Assembly (NCBI RefSeq): GCF_026967925.1 | Contig: NZ_JAPVBI010000001.1 | Location: 682,001-746,000 of the forward strand | From: Modestobacter sp. VKM Ac-2985 | GTDB lineage: Bacteria > Actinomycetota > Actinomycetes > Mycobacteriales > Geodermatophilaceae | DNA length: 64,000 nucleotides | Direction: 5' to 3' | In this document: positions 34,425 to 45,069 of the stretch, piece after piece | Numbering within the stretch: the stretch's first letter is position 1 | Layout: each line of letters opens with the position of its first letter | The notes under the pieces: generated by a model | Databases searched by the model: none | What the model was told of the DNA's origin: nothing | The model's input: only the letters and a program-made list of their open reading frames with translations | Position numbers and translations under genes: made by a program

Positions 34425-35408
34425 GTGCTGCGCCGCAGAGTCCTCGCCGTCCTGCTCGTCGGTGCCGCTGGGGTGGGGAGCCTGGCCGGGTGCCGCACCG
34501 ACCCGGACGTCGCCGCCTACGTCGGCGAGGAACAGGTGACCGTCGCCGAGCTGGACGAGGCCGTCGACGCCCGGCTCGCCGACCCGGCCATCGCCGCCTA
34601 CGCCGCCGGGAACGAGGTCGGCTACACCCGGCAGGTGCTGTCCCTGCAGGTGGGCGCGGAGCTCCACGAGGAGGTCGCCCAGCGCTGGGACGTCGAGGTG
34701 CCCGACGCCGACGTGCGCGAGCGGATCACCGAGCTGCTGGGTGGCGCCGACCCGGAGGTGGTCTTCGCGCAGGTGGCGCAGCAGCAGGGCGTCACCGAGG
34801 TCGACGTGGTGCAGAACGTCCGCCAGCAGATGATCCGCGAGCGCGCCGCGGTCGCCGCCGGGCTCGCCGAGCTCTCCGAGGCGGCGCTGCGCGAGCGCTA
34901 CGAGGAGGTGCGGGCGGGGCTCGCGCAGGTCGAGCTCGGCCTGGTGACCGTGCCCGACCAGGCGACCGCCGACGCCGTGCTGGCCCAGTTGACCGCCGAC
35001 CCGGCCGGCTACCCGGCCCTGGCCGCCCAGTACGCCGGACCCAACACGCTGCCGCAGATCGAGCCCCGCGCACCGGCCGACCTGCCGGAGGTGCTGGCCG
35101 GGCCGATCGCGGACACGCCCGCCGGGCAGGGGTTCACCCTGCCGCTGCCGGAGGCCGGTGGGGTGGTGGTCGGCTTCGTCCGCGACGTCGCCGTCCCGAC
35201 GTTCGAGGAGCTGCGCCCGCAGCTGGCCCAGGTCGCTGCGGCCGAGGCGGGCATCGAGCTGGTGACCGAGCTGCGAGAGGACCTCGACCTGGTGGTCAAC
35301 CCGCGCTTCGGCGTGCTGGAGGAGGGCCAGGTCGTCCCCGCCGACGGCGGTGTGGTGCAGCTGCTGGAGGACGCCCGCGAGGACGCCGCCGGGGTTGCCG
35401 GAGACTGA
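34425..35408 (+). CDS. SurA N-terminal domain lipoprotein (foldase-like)
   Basis: 327 residues. A lipoprotein signal peptide ends in the lipobox LAGC (Cys23). It is followed by a SurA_N-type helical domain with alternating acidic and hydrophobic stretches and an (A/E)LDEAVDARL start. The C-terminal half resembles a parvulin-like region without an obvious catalytic signature. It is the positional equivalent of an M. tuberculosis lipoprotein between mazG and eno (LpqU region), but the fold is different. Outer face of the membrane; probable chaperone for secreted proteins. The start was chosen to give the signal peptide. Confidence 0.78.
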   Translation: MLRRRVLAVLLVGAAGVGSLAGCRTDPDVAAYVGEEQVTVAELDEAVDARLADPAIAAYAAGNEVGYTRQVLSLQVGAELHEEVAQRWDVEVPDADVRERITELLGGADPEVVFAQVAQQQGVTEVDVVQNVRQQMIRERAAVAAGLAELSEAALRERYEEVRAGLAQVELGLVTVPDQATADAVLAQLTADPAGYPALAAQYAGPNTLPQIEPRAPADLPEVLAGPIADTPAGQGFTLPLPEAGGVVVGFVRDVAVPTFEELRPQLAQVAAAEAGIELVTELREDLDLVVNPRFGVLEEGQVVPADGGVVQLLEDAREDAAGVAGD

Positions 35409-35412
35409 CCGG

Positions 35413-36330
35413 GTGCCTGTCGCGCTCCTCGTCACCGTCAGCCCCCGCCTGCCCGGACTGCTCGCCCCCGCCGGCTGGCGAGCGATCAGCGCGGCCCCGG
35501 CGGTGCTCGCCCTCCCCGGCGCCGCAGCCGCGGCCGCGGCGTTGCGGGCCGAGGGGATCGCGGTCACCGACGTCCCCGACCCGGCCGCGGCGGCTGCGGC
35601 CGGCCCCGGCGCCGTCCTGCTGGCCACCCCGGAGGAGGCCGCCGGCTGGGAGGGCGTCCCGCGGGTGGCGGGCGCGCCGGAGCCGCCCGGCGCCCGCCTG
35701 CTGGACGTGGTGGGCGTGATGGACCGGCTGCGCTCGCCCGGCGGCTGCCCCTGGGACGCCGAGCAGACGCACGCCTCGCTCCGCGGCTACCTGCTGGAGG
35801 AGGCGCACGAGGCCTACGACGCGATCGTCGACGACGACCCGGTCGCGATGCGCGAGGAGCTCGGTGACGTGCTCCTCCAGGTCGCCTTCCACGCCCGGGT
35901 CGCCGCCGAGGCGGAGCCGGACCGGCGGTTCGACGTCGACGACGTGGCCGGTGACCTGGTCGACAAGCTCGTCCGCCGGCACCCGCACGTCTTCGCCGAC
36001 GCCGGCCCCCGGGACGTCGCCGCGGTCGAGCGCGGCTGGGACGAGATCAAGAAGACCGAGAAGCAGCGTCGCTCGCCGACCGAGGGGGTGTCGCGCTCGC
36101 AGCCGGCCAGCTCGTGGGGGGCCGCGCTGGCCGGGCGGGCCGCGCGGGCCGGGCTGCCCACCCCGCCGGCCGCCGAGCTGACCGCCGCGGACCCCGCCGA
36201 GCTCGGGGAGCAGCTGCTCGGGCTGGTCGTCGCCGCCCGGCAGCGCGGGTGGGACGCCGAGGACGCGCTGCGCACCGCCGTCCGCCGCTACGCCGACGAG
36301 CTCGACGCGGCCGCCCACGCGCGCGGCTGA
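35413..36330 (+). CDS. mazG: Nucleoside triphosphate pyrophosphohydrolase MazG
   Basis: 305 residues. An N-terminal ~105-residue Ala-rich extension, as in mycobacterial MazG, precedes the all-alpha NTP-PPase domain: LRSPGGCPWDAEQTHASLRGYLLEEAHEAYDA (starting ~108), with EExxE-type metal ligands and a second conserved helix ending in ELGDVLLQVAFHA. It hydrolyses (d)NTPs to NMP and pyrophosphate, cleaning damaged nucleotides or lowering ppGpp. The gene starts 4 nt after the lipoprotein stop and is probably co-transcribed. Confidence 0.94.
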   Translation: MPVALLVTVSPRLPGLLAPAGWRAISAAPAVLALPGAAAAAAALRAEGIAVTDVPDPAAAAAAGPGAVLLATPEEAAGWEGVPRVAGAPEPPGARLLDVVGVMDRLRSPGGCPWDAEQTHASLRGYLLEEAHEAYDAIVDDDPVAMREELGDVLLQVAFHARVAAEAEPDRRFDVDDVAGDLVDKLVRRHPHVFADAGPRDVAAVERGWDEIKKTEKQRRSPTEGVSRSQPASSWGAALAGRAARAGLPTPPAAELTAADPAELGEQLLGLVVAARQRGWDAEDALRTAVRRYADELDAAAHARG

Positions 36331-36377
36331 CCTGCCCCGTCCGGGTCACCGGACGACGCGGGTGCCCGGCCCGGCCC

Positions 36378-36383
36378 CTAGCG
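36378..36383 (+). promoter_or_regulatory. Candidate -10 element (TAGCGT) for mscS
   Basis: TAGCGT, 64 nt before the GTG at 36448, in the 117-nt gap after mazG. Confidence 0.35.
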
Positions 36384-36447
36384 TGGACGGCGACCGGCCG
36401 CGGAGGTGGCCGGCCGTCCGCCCCGCCGAGGAAGGAGCTCCCGCCGC

Positions 36448-37746
36448 GTGCCGCTGACCGCGTTCCCGACCACCCCGTCCCCGCTCGCCGCCGACGGCCT
36501 CGCCGCCGACGGCGTCGTCTCCGGCGTGCTGCCCCGGAGCACCTGGCTGCTGCTGCTGGTGGTCGCCGGGGCCGCGCTGGTGGCCTGGCTGGTCGCCGTC
36601 GCGATCGGGACGCTGGTGCGCCGGCTCGCCGGGTCCTCGCCGGTGGCGGCCGACCTGTCCCGGCGGGGGCGCCGGCCGCTGCGGGTGCTCCTCGTGCTGC
36701 TCGCGGTCACGCTGGTGCTGGACGCCGCGCCCGGCGTGGGCGACTGGCGGGACGTCGTCGTCCGGGTCCTCGGGCTGGCGCTCATCGCCGTGGTGGCCTG
36801 GCTGATCGCGGTCGCCGCATTCGTCGTCGAGGACCTGGCGCTGGCCCGCTACGACGTCGACGTCGACGACAACCGGCACGCCCGGCGGGTGCGCACCCAG
36901 GTCACGCTGATCCGCCGGCTGACCGTGGCGGTGATCGCGGTGCTGGCGATCGCCGGGATGCTGCTGACCTTCCCGGCGGCCCGCGCGGCCGGCACCAGCA
37001 TCCTGGCCAGCGCCGGGGTGCTGTCGGTGGTGGCTGGGCTGGCCGCCCAGACCTCGCTGGCCAACGTGTTCGCCGGGATGCAGCTGGCGTTCACCGACGC
37101 GATCCGGGTCGACGACGTCGTGGTGGTCGAGGACGAGTGGGGCCGGATCGAGGAGATCACGCTCACCTACGTCGTGGTGCACGTCTGGGACGACCGGCGG
37201 CTGGTGCTGCCCTCCACCCACTTCACGACGACGCCCTTCCAGAACTGGACCCGCAAGGAGTCCGCCGTCCTCGGGTCGGTCGAGCTGGACGTCGACTGGA
37301 CGGTGCCCCTGGAGGAGATGCGCGCCGAGCTCGACCGGCTCGTGGTGGGCAACGAGCTGTGGGACGAGCGGGTCGTGGTGCTCCAGGTGACCGACGCCGT
37401 CGGGGCCGTGGTGCGGGTCCGGGTGCTGGTCAGCGCCAAGGACGGCCCGACCCTGTTCGACCTGCGCTGCCACGTGCGGGAGGGACTGGTCGTGTGGCTG
37501 CAGCGCGAGCACCCCACCGCGCTGCCGAAGGTGCGCAACGAGGGCGTCGCCGGCCCGGACACCGCACCGACCCGGCGGCCGGCCGCGGTCGACGGCGGCA
37601 GCCGGCCGGCCGGGGCGCAGTCCGGGCTGTTCACCGGGAGCCAGGAGGCGCGGGAACGCTCCCGGGCCTTCACCGGCCCCAGCGAGGCCGAGCTGGCCGA
37701 GCGGGCCCGGCTCGACGAGGAGTCCCGCGAGCAGCCGTCCGCCTGA
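36448..37746 (+). CDS. MscS-type mechanosensitive ion channel
   Basis: 432 residues. Four hydrophobic helices (~30-55, ~73-90, ~100-125, ~150-170) are followed by the pore-lining helix rich in Ala/Gly (AGTSILASAGVLSVVAGLAAQ). Then comes the beta domain with FAGMQLAFTDAIRVDDVVVV and the WGRIEEITLTYVVV segment. The ~70-residue tail is Arg/Ala/Glu-rich and probably cytoplasmic. Opens on membrane tension to release osmolytes. SD AAGGAG precedes the GTG by 10 nt; it converges on the next gene with only 6 nt between stops. Confidence 0.92.
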   Translation: MPLTAFPTTPSPLAADGLAADGVVSGVLPRSTWLLLLVVAGAALVAWLVAVAIGTLVRRLAGSSPVAADLSRRGRRPLRVLLVLLAVTLVLDAAPGVGDWRDVVVRVLGLALIAVVAWLIAVAAFVVEDLALARYDVDVDDNRHARRVRTQVTLIRRLTVAVIAVLAIAGMLLTFPAARAAGTSILASAGVLSVVAGLAAQTSLANVFAGMQLAFTDAIRVDDVVVVEDEWGRIEEITLTYVVVHVWDDRRLVLPSTHFTTTPFQNWTRKESAVLGSVELDVDWTVPLEEMRAELDRLVVGNELWDERVVVLQVTDAVGAVVRVRVLVSAKDGPTLFDLRCHVREGLVVWLQREHPTALPKVRNEGVAGPDTAPTRRPAAVDGGSRPAGAQSGLFTGSQEARERSRAFTGPSEAELAERARLDEESREQPSA

Positions 37747-37752
37747 CTCCTG

Positions 37753-40097
<2,345 letters not shown>

Positions 40098-40110
40098 GTC
40101 CAGGCACCAC

Positions 40111-40674
40111 GTGAGCACCGCCCGCACCCGCCGCGCCCGGCCCGGTGGCACCCGCCGCCGGAGCTCGTCGCGGCCGGTGCGGGCCGGTGCCCGCGGCGCG
40201 GCCGACAACCGGCCGGGCCGCCGCACCACTCGGCGTCCCACGCGCAGCACCGCACCCCGGCGCGGCCCGCGGTTCACCGGCCGGGCGGTGCTGTTGGGCG
40301 GGCTCGTGCTGCTGCTCGCGCTGACGCTGGCCGGGCCGGTGCGCCAGTACGTGGCCGGCCGGCAGGAGCTGGCCGAGCTGGCCGCCGAGCAGCAGGCGCT
40401 CGACCAGCGCGCCGCCGACCTGCAGGCCCAGCTGGACCGCCAGGCCGACCCGGCCTACATCGCCCAGCAGGCCCGCGAGCGGCTGACCTACGTGCTGCCC
40501 GGCGACCGGCTGGTCGTCGTCGGGGACGCCGGCGACCCCGGCGACACCGCGCAGGCCCCGGCCGGCAGCACCGTGCGGAACGCGCCCGTGCCCTGGTACG
40601 AGGGGCTGCTGAGCTCCCTCGCCGCAGCCGACGGCGACCCCCCGGTGGCCGATCCGGGCCCTCCCGCAGACTAG
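40111..40674 (+). CDS. FtsB/DivIC-like septum formation initiator
   Basis: 187 residues. A ~60-residue very basic Arg/Thr/Pro-rich cytoplasmic N-terminus precedes one membrane helix (~52-72), a short coiled coil (ELAELAAEQQALDQRAADLQ) and the conserved YIAQQARERLTYVLPGD segment of the FtsB/DivIC family, with a Pro-rich tail. Expected to bridge FtsQ/FtsL in the divisome. GTG start 13 nt after eno; same neighbour in mycobacteria (Rv1024). Confidence 0.87.
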   Translation: MSTARTRRARPGGTRRRSSSRPVRAGARGAADNRPGRRTTRRPTRSTAPRRGPRFTGRAVLLGGLVLLLALTLAGPVRQYVAGRQELAELAAEQQALDQRAADLQAQLDRQADPAYIAQQARERLTYVLPGDRLVVVGDAGDPGDTAQAPAGSTVRNAPVPWYEGLLSSLAAADGDPPVADPGPPAD

Positions 40675-40678
40675 GGAC

Positions 40679-41227
40679 GTGCACAGCCCCGACCCCGCGC
40701 CGGTCTCCCCGCCGGTCACCGACACCGAGCGCGCCGTCATCGCCCGTCAGCTGGGACGGCCGCCGCGCGCCCTCGTCGGCGTCGCGCACCGCTGCCCGTG
40801 TGGCCAGCCCGACGTCGTCGAGACCGCGCCCCGACTGGAGGACGGCACCCCGTTCCCCACGCTGTACTACCTGACCTGCCCGCGGGCCACCGCCGCCGCC
40901 AGCCGGCTGGAGTCGGCCGGGAGGATGCGGGACTGGCAGGCGGAGCTGGCCACCGACCCGGAGCTGGCAGTCGGCTACCAGGCCGCGCACGAGTCGTTCC
41001 TGGTCACCCGCGACTCCCGTGACGTGCTGCCCACCCGGGCCAGCGCCGGGGGGATGCCCGACCGGGTCAAGTGCCTGCACGCCCTGGCCGGTCACGCCCT
41101 GGCCGCCGGGCCCGGGGTGAACCCGATCGGTGACCGGGCGGTCGCGGAGATGGGGGAGTGGTGGGCGGCCGGTCCGTGCGCCCAGCCCTCACCCGAGGAC
41201 CCGGCCGACGTCCGGGAGCAGGCATGA
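40679..41227 (+). CDS. DUF501 domain protein
   Basis: 182 residues. Cys-containing conserved segments: RCPCGQPDVVETAPRL, PFPTLYYLTCPRATAAASRLE, VKCLHALAGHALAAGPGVNPIGD. The Cys and His residues suggest metal binding or redox chemistry, but no activity is known for this actinobacterial family. It always seems to sit between ftsB-like and ppx genes. It overlaps ppx by 4 nt (ATGA). CAGACT lies 6 nt before the GTG. Confidence 0.9.
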   Translation: MHSPDPAPVSPPVTDTERAVIARQLGRPPRALVGVAHRCPCGQPDVVETAPRLEDGTPFPTLYYLTCPRATAAASRLESAGRMRDWQAELATDPELAVGYQAAHESFLVTRDSRDVLPTRASAGGMPDRVKCLHALAGHALAAGPGVNPIGDRAVAEMGEWWAAGPCAQPSPEDPADVREQA

Positions 41228-42174
41228 CCCGGGTCGCCGCGATCGACTGCGGCACCAACTCGATCCGCCTGCTGGTCGCCGACGTGCCCGTCGAGGGCCC
41301 GCACACCGACCTGCTCCGGCGGATGGAGGTCGTCCGGCTGGGCCAGGGCGTGGACGCGACCGGCCGGCTGGCGCCCGAGGCGATCGAGCGCACCCGCCTG
41401 GTGCTCGCCGAGTACGCCGCCCAGGCCCGGGAGCTGGGCGCCGAACGGGTGCGGATGGTGGCCACCAGCGCCAGCCGGGACGCCGCCAACCGCGAGGACT
41501 TCGAGGCGATGGTGAGCGCCACCCTGGGCCAGCTGCCCGACGTGGTCACCGGCACGGAGGAGGCCGAGCTCTCCTTCCTCGGGGCCACCGCCTCGCTGGC
41601 CGCCGCCGCGCAGGCCCACGGCTCGGCGGCCCCGCGGCCGCCGTACCTGGTCGTCGACATCGGCGGCGGTTCGACGGAGTTCGTGCTCGGGGACGCCGGC
41701 GGGGTGCGGGCCGCCCGCTCGGTGGACGTCGGCTGCGTCCGGCTCACCGAGCGGCACCTGCGCAGCGATCCGCCGCCGCCGGACGAGGTGCAGGCCGCCG
41801 AGGCCGACGTGCGGGCCGCCCTGGAGCTGGTCGCCGCCGAGGTCCCGGTCGGGGAGACCGCGACGCTGGTCGGGCTGGCCGGCTCGGTGACCACGGTGGC
41901 GGCCCTGGCGCTGGGCCTGCCCGCCTACGACCCGGTCGCCATCCACGGGTCACGGATCCCGGTGGGCGCCGTCCGCTCGGTCACCGCAGGCCTGCTGACC
42001 GCCACCCGGGCCCGGCGGGCCGCCTCACCGGTCATGCACCCGGGCCGGGTCGACGTGATCGGCGCCGGCGCGCTCGTGCTCCGGGTGATCATGGACGCCT
42101 TCGACCTCGACGAGGTCGTCGTCAGCGAGCACGACATCCTCGACGGCATCGCCCTCCGCCTCGGACGCCCCTGA
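41224..42174 (+). CDS. ppx: Exopolyphosphatase, Ppx/GppA family
   Basis: 316 residues with the actin-like ATPase fold: phosphate-1 loop AAIDCGTNSIRLLVAD, MVATSASRDAANR, phosphate-2 VVDIGGGSTEFVL, and ADENOSINE-like loop GLAGSVTTVAAL. It lacks the C-terminal HD domain of E. coli Ppx, as usual for the short actinobacterial form. Hydrolyses polyphosphate or pppGpp. ATG overlaps the DUF501 stop. The terminator stem starts before its own stop codon. Confidence 0.92.
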   Translation: MTRVAAIDCGTNSIRLLVADVPVEGPHTDLLRRMEVVRLGQGVDATGRLAPEAIERTRLVLAEYAAQARELGAERVRMVATSASRDAANREDFEAMVSATLGQLPDVVTGTEEAELSFLGATASLAAAAQAHGSAAPRPPYLVVDIGGGSTEFVLGDAGGVRAARSVDVGCVRLTERHLRSDPPPPDEVQAAEADVRAALELVAAEVPVGETATLVGLAGSVTTVAALALGLPAYDPVAIHGSRIPVGAVRSVTAGLLTATRARRAASPVMHPGRVDVIGAGALVLRVIMDAFDLDEVVVSEHDILDGIALRLGRP

Positions 42175-42200
42175 TGCCGCCTGCGGCATCAGGGGCGTTT
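42166..42200 (+). terminator. Intrinsic terminator overlapping the ppx stop codon
   Basis: A perfect 15-bp inverted repeat: CGCCCCTGATGCCGC (42166-42180) and GCGGCATCAGGGGCG (42183-42197), followed by TTT. The TGA stop (42172-42174) lies in the left arm. Confidence 0.85.
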
Positions 42201-42259
42201 CGGCCCCCTGCAGGGCCCCGCCGCGAGCTTGCGAGTGGTGGGGGGCAGGGGGTCCTTCG

Positions 42260-42565
42260 TCAGGCGGCGCTGTCGGAGTTGATGCCGGGCGGCAGGCTGC
42301 CGGTGATCTTCTCGTAGACGGTGGCGGCACCGGCGGCGGCGACCAGCCGGCCGGCGGCGTACAACGCGCCCGAGATCGCGGCCCAGGCCAGCGCGTCGGG
42401 CCAGCTCACCCCGGCGGCCACCGGGTTCTTCGGCGGCGGGTAACCGCGCACCTTCTCCCACGTCGTGTCGGCGAGCTTCTTGACCACGATCCCGGCCGGG
42501 ATGGCCATCGCCGGGCCGAGCAGCTTGTACAACAACGGGGTCTTCACCTTCTGCTTCTTCGCCAC
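42260..42565 (-). CDS. DUF4235 domain membrane protein
   Basis: 101 residues: a basic start VAKKQKVKTPLLYKLLGPAM, a conserved PPPKNPVAAGVSWPDALAWA, and two short hydrophobic segments. Typical of the actinobacterial DUF4235 family; function unknown. GTG at 42565 is preferred over an upstream frame because the protein then matches the family start. On this strand CATGAT lies 6 nt before it. Transcribed toward the ppx terminator and divergent from the glycosylase gene. Confidence 0.85.
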   Translation of the reverse strand: MAKKQKVKTPLLYKLLGPAMAIPAGIVVKKLADTTWEKVRGYPPPKNPVAAGVSWPDALAWAAISGALYAAGRLVAAAGAATVYEKITGSLPPGINSDSAA

Positions 42566-42627
42566 CCCCCGATCATGCCGTGAGGGTGGCCGGCGCGCGC
42601 TTCGCAGCCGCGTGCTGTGCTGTCCGG

Positions 42628-43392
42628 GTGGCACGCGACGCCGACGGCTTCCCCGTCACCCGCAGCCCGGCCGGGGTCGTCCGCGCCGCCGCCGGCAGCC
42701 GCGAGCTGACGGTGCTGGACGAACGCATCTCCGGCTGCCGGGCCTGCCCGCGGCTGGTGACCTGGCGCGAGGAGGTGGCCCGGGTCAGACGGGCCTCCTT
42801 CCGGGCGGAGGAGTACTGGGGGCGCCCCGTGCCCGGGCTGGGGCCCGCCGACGCGCGGATCGGGGTCGTCGGCCTGGCCCCGGCCGCGCACGGCGGGAAC
42901 CGCACCGGGCGGGTCTTCACCGGCGACCGCAGCGGAGACTGGATCTTCGCCGCGCTGTGGCGGGCAGGGCTGGCCAACCAGCCGACCTCGGTCACCAGGG
43001 ACGACGGGTTGGAGCTCACCGACGTCCGGGTGTGCGCCGCCGTGCGGTGCGCGCCGCCGGCCAACGCGCCGACCCCGGAGGAGCGGGACACCTGCTCGCC
43101 CTGGTTGGCCCGGGAGCTGGCGCTGCTGCCCCGGTTGCGGGTGGTCGTGGTGCTCGGCGGGTTCGGGTGGACCGCGCTGTGGCCGGTGCTGGCCGGTGCC
43201 GGGGTCCCGCTGCCCCGGCCGCGGCCGGCGTTCGGGCACGGCGTGGAGGTGTCGCTGGCCGGCCCGAACGGCCCGCTGACCCTGCTCGGCAGCTACCACG
43301 TCAGCCAGCAGAACACCTTCACCGGCAGGCTCACCGAACCGATGCTGGACGCGGTGCTCGGCCGGGCGAAGGAGCTGGCCACCGCAGACTGA
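42628..43392 (+). CDS. Uracil-DNA glycosylase family 5 (UdgB-like)
   Basis: 254 residues from GTG 42628 (in-frame GTGs at 42580 and 42586 would add 16 or 14). An iron-sulfur-type Cys motif: CRACPRL near the N-terminus, with CAAVRCAPPANAP and DTCSPW later supplying more Cys. Motif A is GLAPAAHGGNRTGRVFTGD and motif B-like LGSYHVSQQNTFTGRL. Family 5 enzymes remove uracil, hypoxanthine and other deaminated bases. They are found in actinobacteria and thermophiles. Cytoplasmic, probably monocistronic. Confidence 0.92.
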   Translation: MARDADGFPVTRSPAGVVRAAAGSRELTVLDERISGCRACPRLVTWREEVARVRRASFRAEEYWGRPVPGLGPADARIGVVGLAPAAHGGNRTGRVFTGDRSGDWIFAALWRAGLANQPTSVTRDDGLELTDVRVCAAVRCAPPANAPTPEERDTCSPWLARELALLPRLRVVVVLGGFGWTALWPVLAGAGVPLPRPRPAFGHGVEVSLAGPNGPLTLLGSYHVSQQNTFTGRLTEPMLDAVLGRAKELATAD

Positions 43393-43429
43393 GGCAGCCG
43401 GGTGGGGTTCGCCGGGGCGCCTGCGGGCC

Positions 43430-43435
43430 TACGGT
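43430..43435 (+). promoter_or_regulatory. -10 element (TACGGT) for leaderless ndh
   Basis: TACGGT, then 6 nt, then ATG at 43442. The identical hexamer and spacing occur before 48424 and 63202. No SD sequence. Confidence 0.55.
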
Positions 43436-43441
43436 GAGGTC

Positions 43442-44851
43442 ATGGCGCAGCGACCGGTGATCCTGATCGTGGGCGGCGGCTACGTCGGCCTCTACACCGC
43501 CCTGCGGCTGCAGAAGAAGCTCCGCCGCGGTCGGGCGGAGATCATCGTGGTCGACCCGCAGCCGCACATGACCTACCAGCCCTTCCTGCCCGAGGCGGCG
43601 GCCGGCTCGGTGGAGCCCCGGCACGTCGTCGTCCCGCTGCGGCGCACGCTGGAGCAGTGCCGGGTGATCACCGGTGCGGTGGCCGGGCTCAGCCACGCCG
43701 ACCGGACCGCGACGGTGACGCCGGCCGAGGGCGACTCCTTCGAGCTGCGCTACGACGTGCTGGTGATGGCCGCCGGCTCGGTCGCCCGCACCCTGCCCAT
43801 CCCCGGTCTCGCCGAGCACGGCATCGGCTTCAAGAACGTCGGCGAGGCCATCTACCTGCGCAACCACGTGCTGGCCCGGCTGGACGCCGCGAGCTCCACC
43901 GACGACCCCCAGGTGCGCCGGCGGGCGCTCACCTTCACCTTCGTCGGCGGGGGCTACGCCGGGATCGAGGCGTTCGCCGAGCTGGAGGACATGGCCCGCT
44001 ACGCCCTCGAGCGCTACTACCCCCGGCTCTCCCCGGCGGACATGCGCTGGGTCCTGGTCGAGGCGACCGGCCGGATCCTGCCGGAGGTCGACGCGGACAT
44101 GGGTGCCTGGACCGTGCAGCAGCTGCAGGCACGGGGGATGGAGGTCAAGCTCAACACGACGCTGGACTCCGTCTCCGACGACGGCATCGTGCGCACCGGC
44201 GACGGCGACGAGTTCGCCAGCGACACCCTGGTGTGGACGGCGGGCACCAAGCCGCACCCGATGCTCGCCCGGACCGACCTGCCCCTGGACGAGCGCGGCC
44301 GGGTCCGCTGCCGGGCCACGCTGCAGGTCGAGGGCCTGCACGATGCGGTGCTGGACGGCGCGTGGGCCGCCGGCGACCTCGCCGCGGTGCCGGACCTGAC
44401 CAAGGACGAGCCCGGCGCCACCACCGCACCCAACGCCCAGCACGCGGTGCGCCAGGCCAAGCGACTGGCCGACAACATCGTGGCCGTGCTGGACGGTGAG
44501 CAGCCGGTGGAGTACCGGCACGCCTACGCCGGCTCGGTGGCCAGCCTCGGGCTGCACAAGGGGGTGGCCCAGGTCTACGGGGTCAAGCTCAAGGGCCGGC
44601 CGGCCTGGCTGATGCACCGGGCCTACCACGTCAGCCGGGTGCCGACCCTGAACCGCAAGGTGCGGGTGATCGCCGACTGGGCGCTGGCCTCGGTGTTCCG
44701 GCGCGAGGTGATCGCACTGGGCCAGCTGCAGAACCCGCGGCGGGAGTTCGTCGCCGCGGCCACCGGCGGCCAGGCCCCGTCGATCCCGCCGCCCAGCCTC
44801 GTGGAGCAGGCGCCGGCCGACCTGGACCAGTCGGGGCCGCGGGCCAGCTAA
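43442..44851 (+). CDS. ndh: Type II NADH dehydrogenase (NDH-2)
   Basis: 469 residues. Two Rossmann nucleotide-binding motifs: the FAD site IVGGGYVGLYTALRL (from residue ~9) and the NADH site FVGGGYAGIEAFAEL (~167). Then VWTAGTKPHP, AAGDLAAVPDL and QHAVRQAKRLADNI for the quinone/FAD region, and a C-terminal membrane-binding part. Peripheral membrane enzyme oxidising NADH and reducing menaquinone without proton pumping. The stop is TAA; the tRNA follows 25 nt later. Confidence 0.95.
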   Translation: MAQRPVILIVGGGYVGLYTALRLQKKLRRGRAEIIVVDPQPHMTYQPFLPEAAAGSVEPRHVVVPLRRTLEQCRVITGAVAGLSHADRTATVTPAEGDSFELRYDVLVMAAGSVARTLPIPGLAEHGIGFKNVGEAIYLRNHVLARLDAASSTDDPQVRRRALTFTFVGGGYAGIEAFAELEDMARYALERYYPRLSPADMRWVLVEATGRILPEVDADMGAWTVQQLQARGMEVKLNTTLDSVSDDGIVRTGDGDEFASDTLVWTAGTKPHPMLARTDLPLDERGRVRCRATLQVEGLHDAVLDGAWAAGDLAAVPDLTKDEPGATTAPNAQHAVRQAKRLADNIVAVLDGEQPVEYRHAYAGSVASLGLHKGVAQVYGVKLKGRPAWLMHRAYHVSRVPTLNRKVRVIADWALASVFRREVIALGQLQNPRREFVAAATGGQAPSIPPPSLVEQAPADLDQSGPRAS

Positions 44852-44876
44852 GGTCCCCGGCGGGCCGCGAGCCCGC

Positions 44877-44950
44877 GCCCCCGTAGCCCAATCGGCAGAG
44901 GCAGGCCCCTTAAAAGGGTCCCGGTGTCGGTTCGAACCCGACCGGGGGCA
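44877..44950 (+). tRNA. tRNA with anticodon TAA (Leu), atypical short variable loop
   Basis: A complete cloverleaf: acceptor GCCCCCG/CGGGGGC, D-stem GCC/GGC, anticodon stem GGCCC/GGGTC with loop CTTAAAA (anticodon TAA at 44911-44913), T-arm GTCGG/CCGAC with TTCGAAC, discriminator A73. CCA is not fully encoded (CCC). The variable loop is only CCGGT (5 nt), so it is a class I shape. Bacterial leucine tRNAs normally have a long variable arm. It would read UUA codons. Identity as Leu is from the anticodon and A73 only. Confidence 0.85.
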
Positions 44951-45069
44951 CCCGTCCGGGTGGTCCTCGGTCACCGGGAACTACCGGCGATGAGCTGGCG
45001 TTACACCAGACAGCGTGGGGCGGACGAACTGAGCCCCACGGCCCGACCAGTCACCTCGAGGAGATGACG

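Noticed and set aside
42429-42438. Possible second TTA codon in the DUF4235 gene (GGTTAC on the minus strand)
   Set aside because: In the reading frame the codons are GGT TAC, so no TTA codon.
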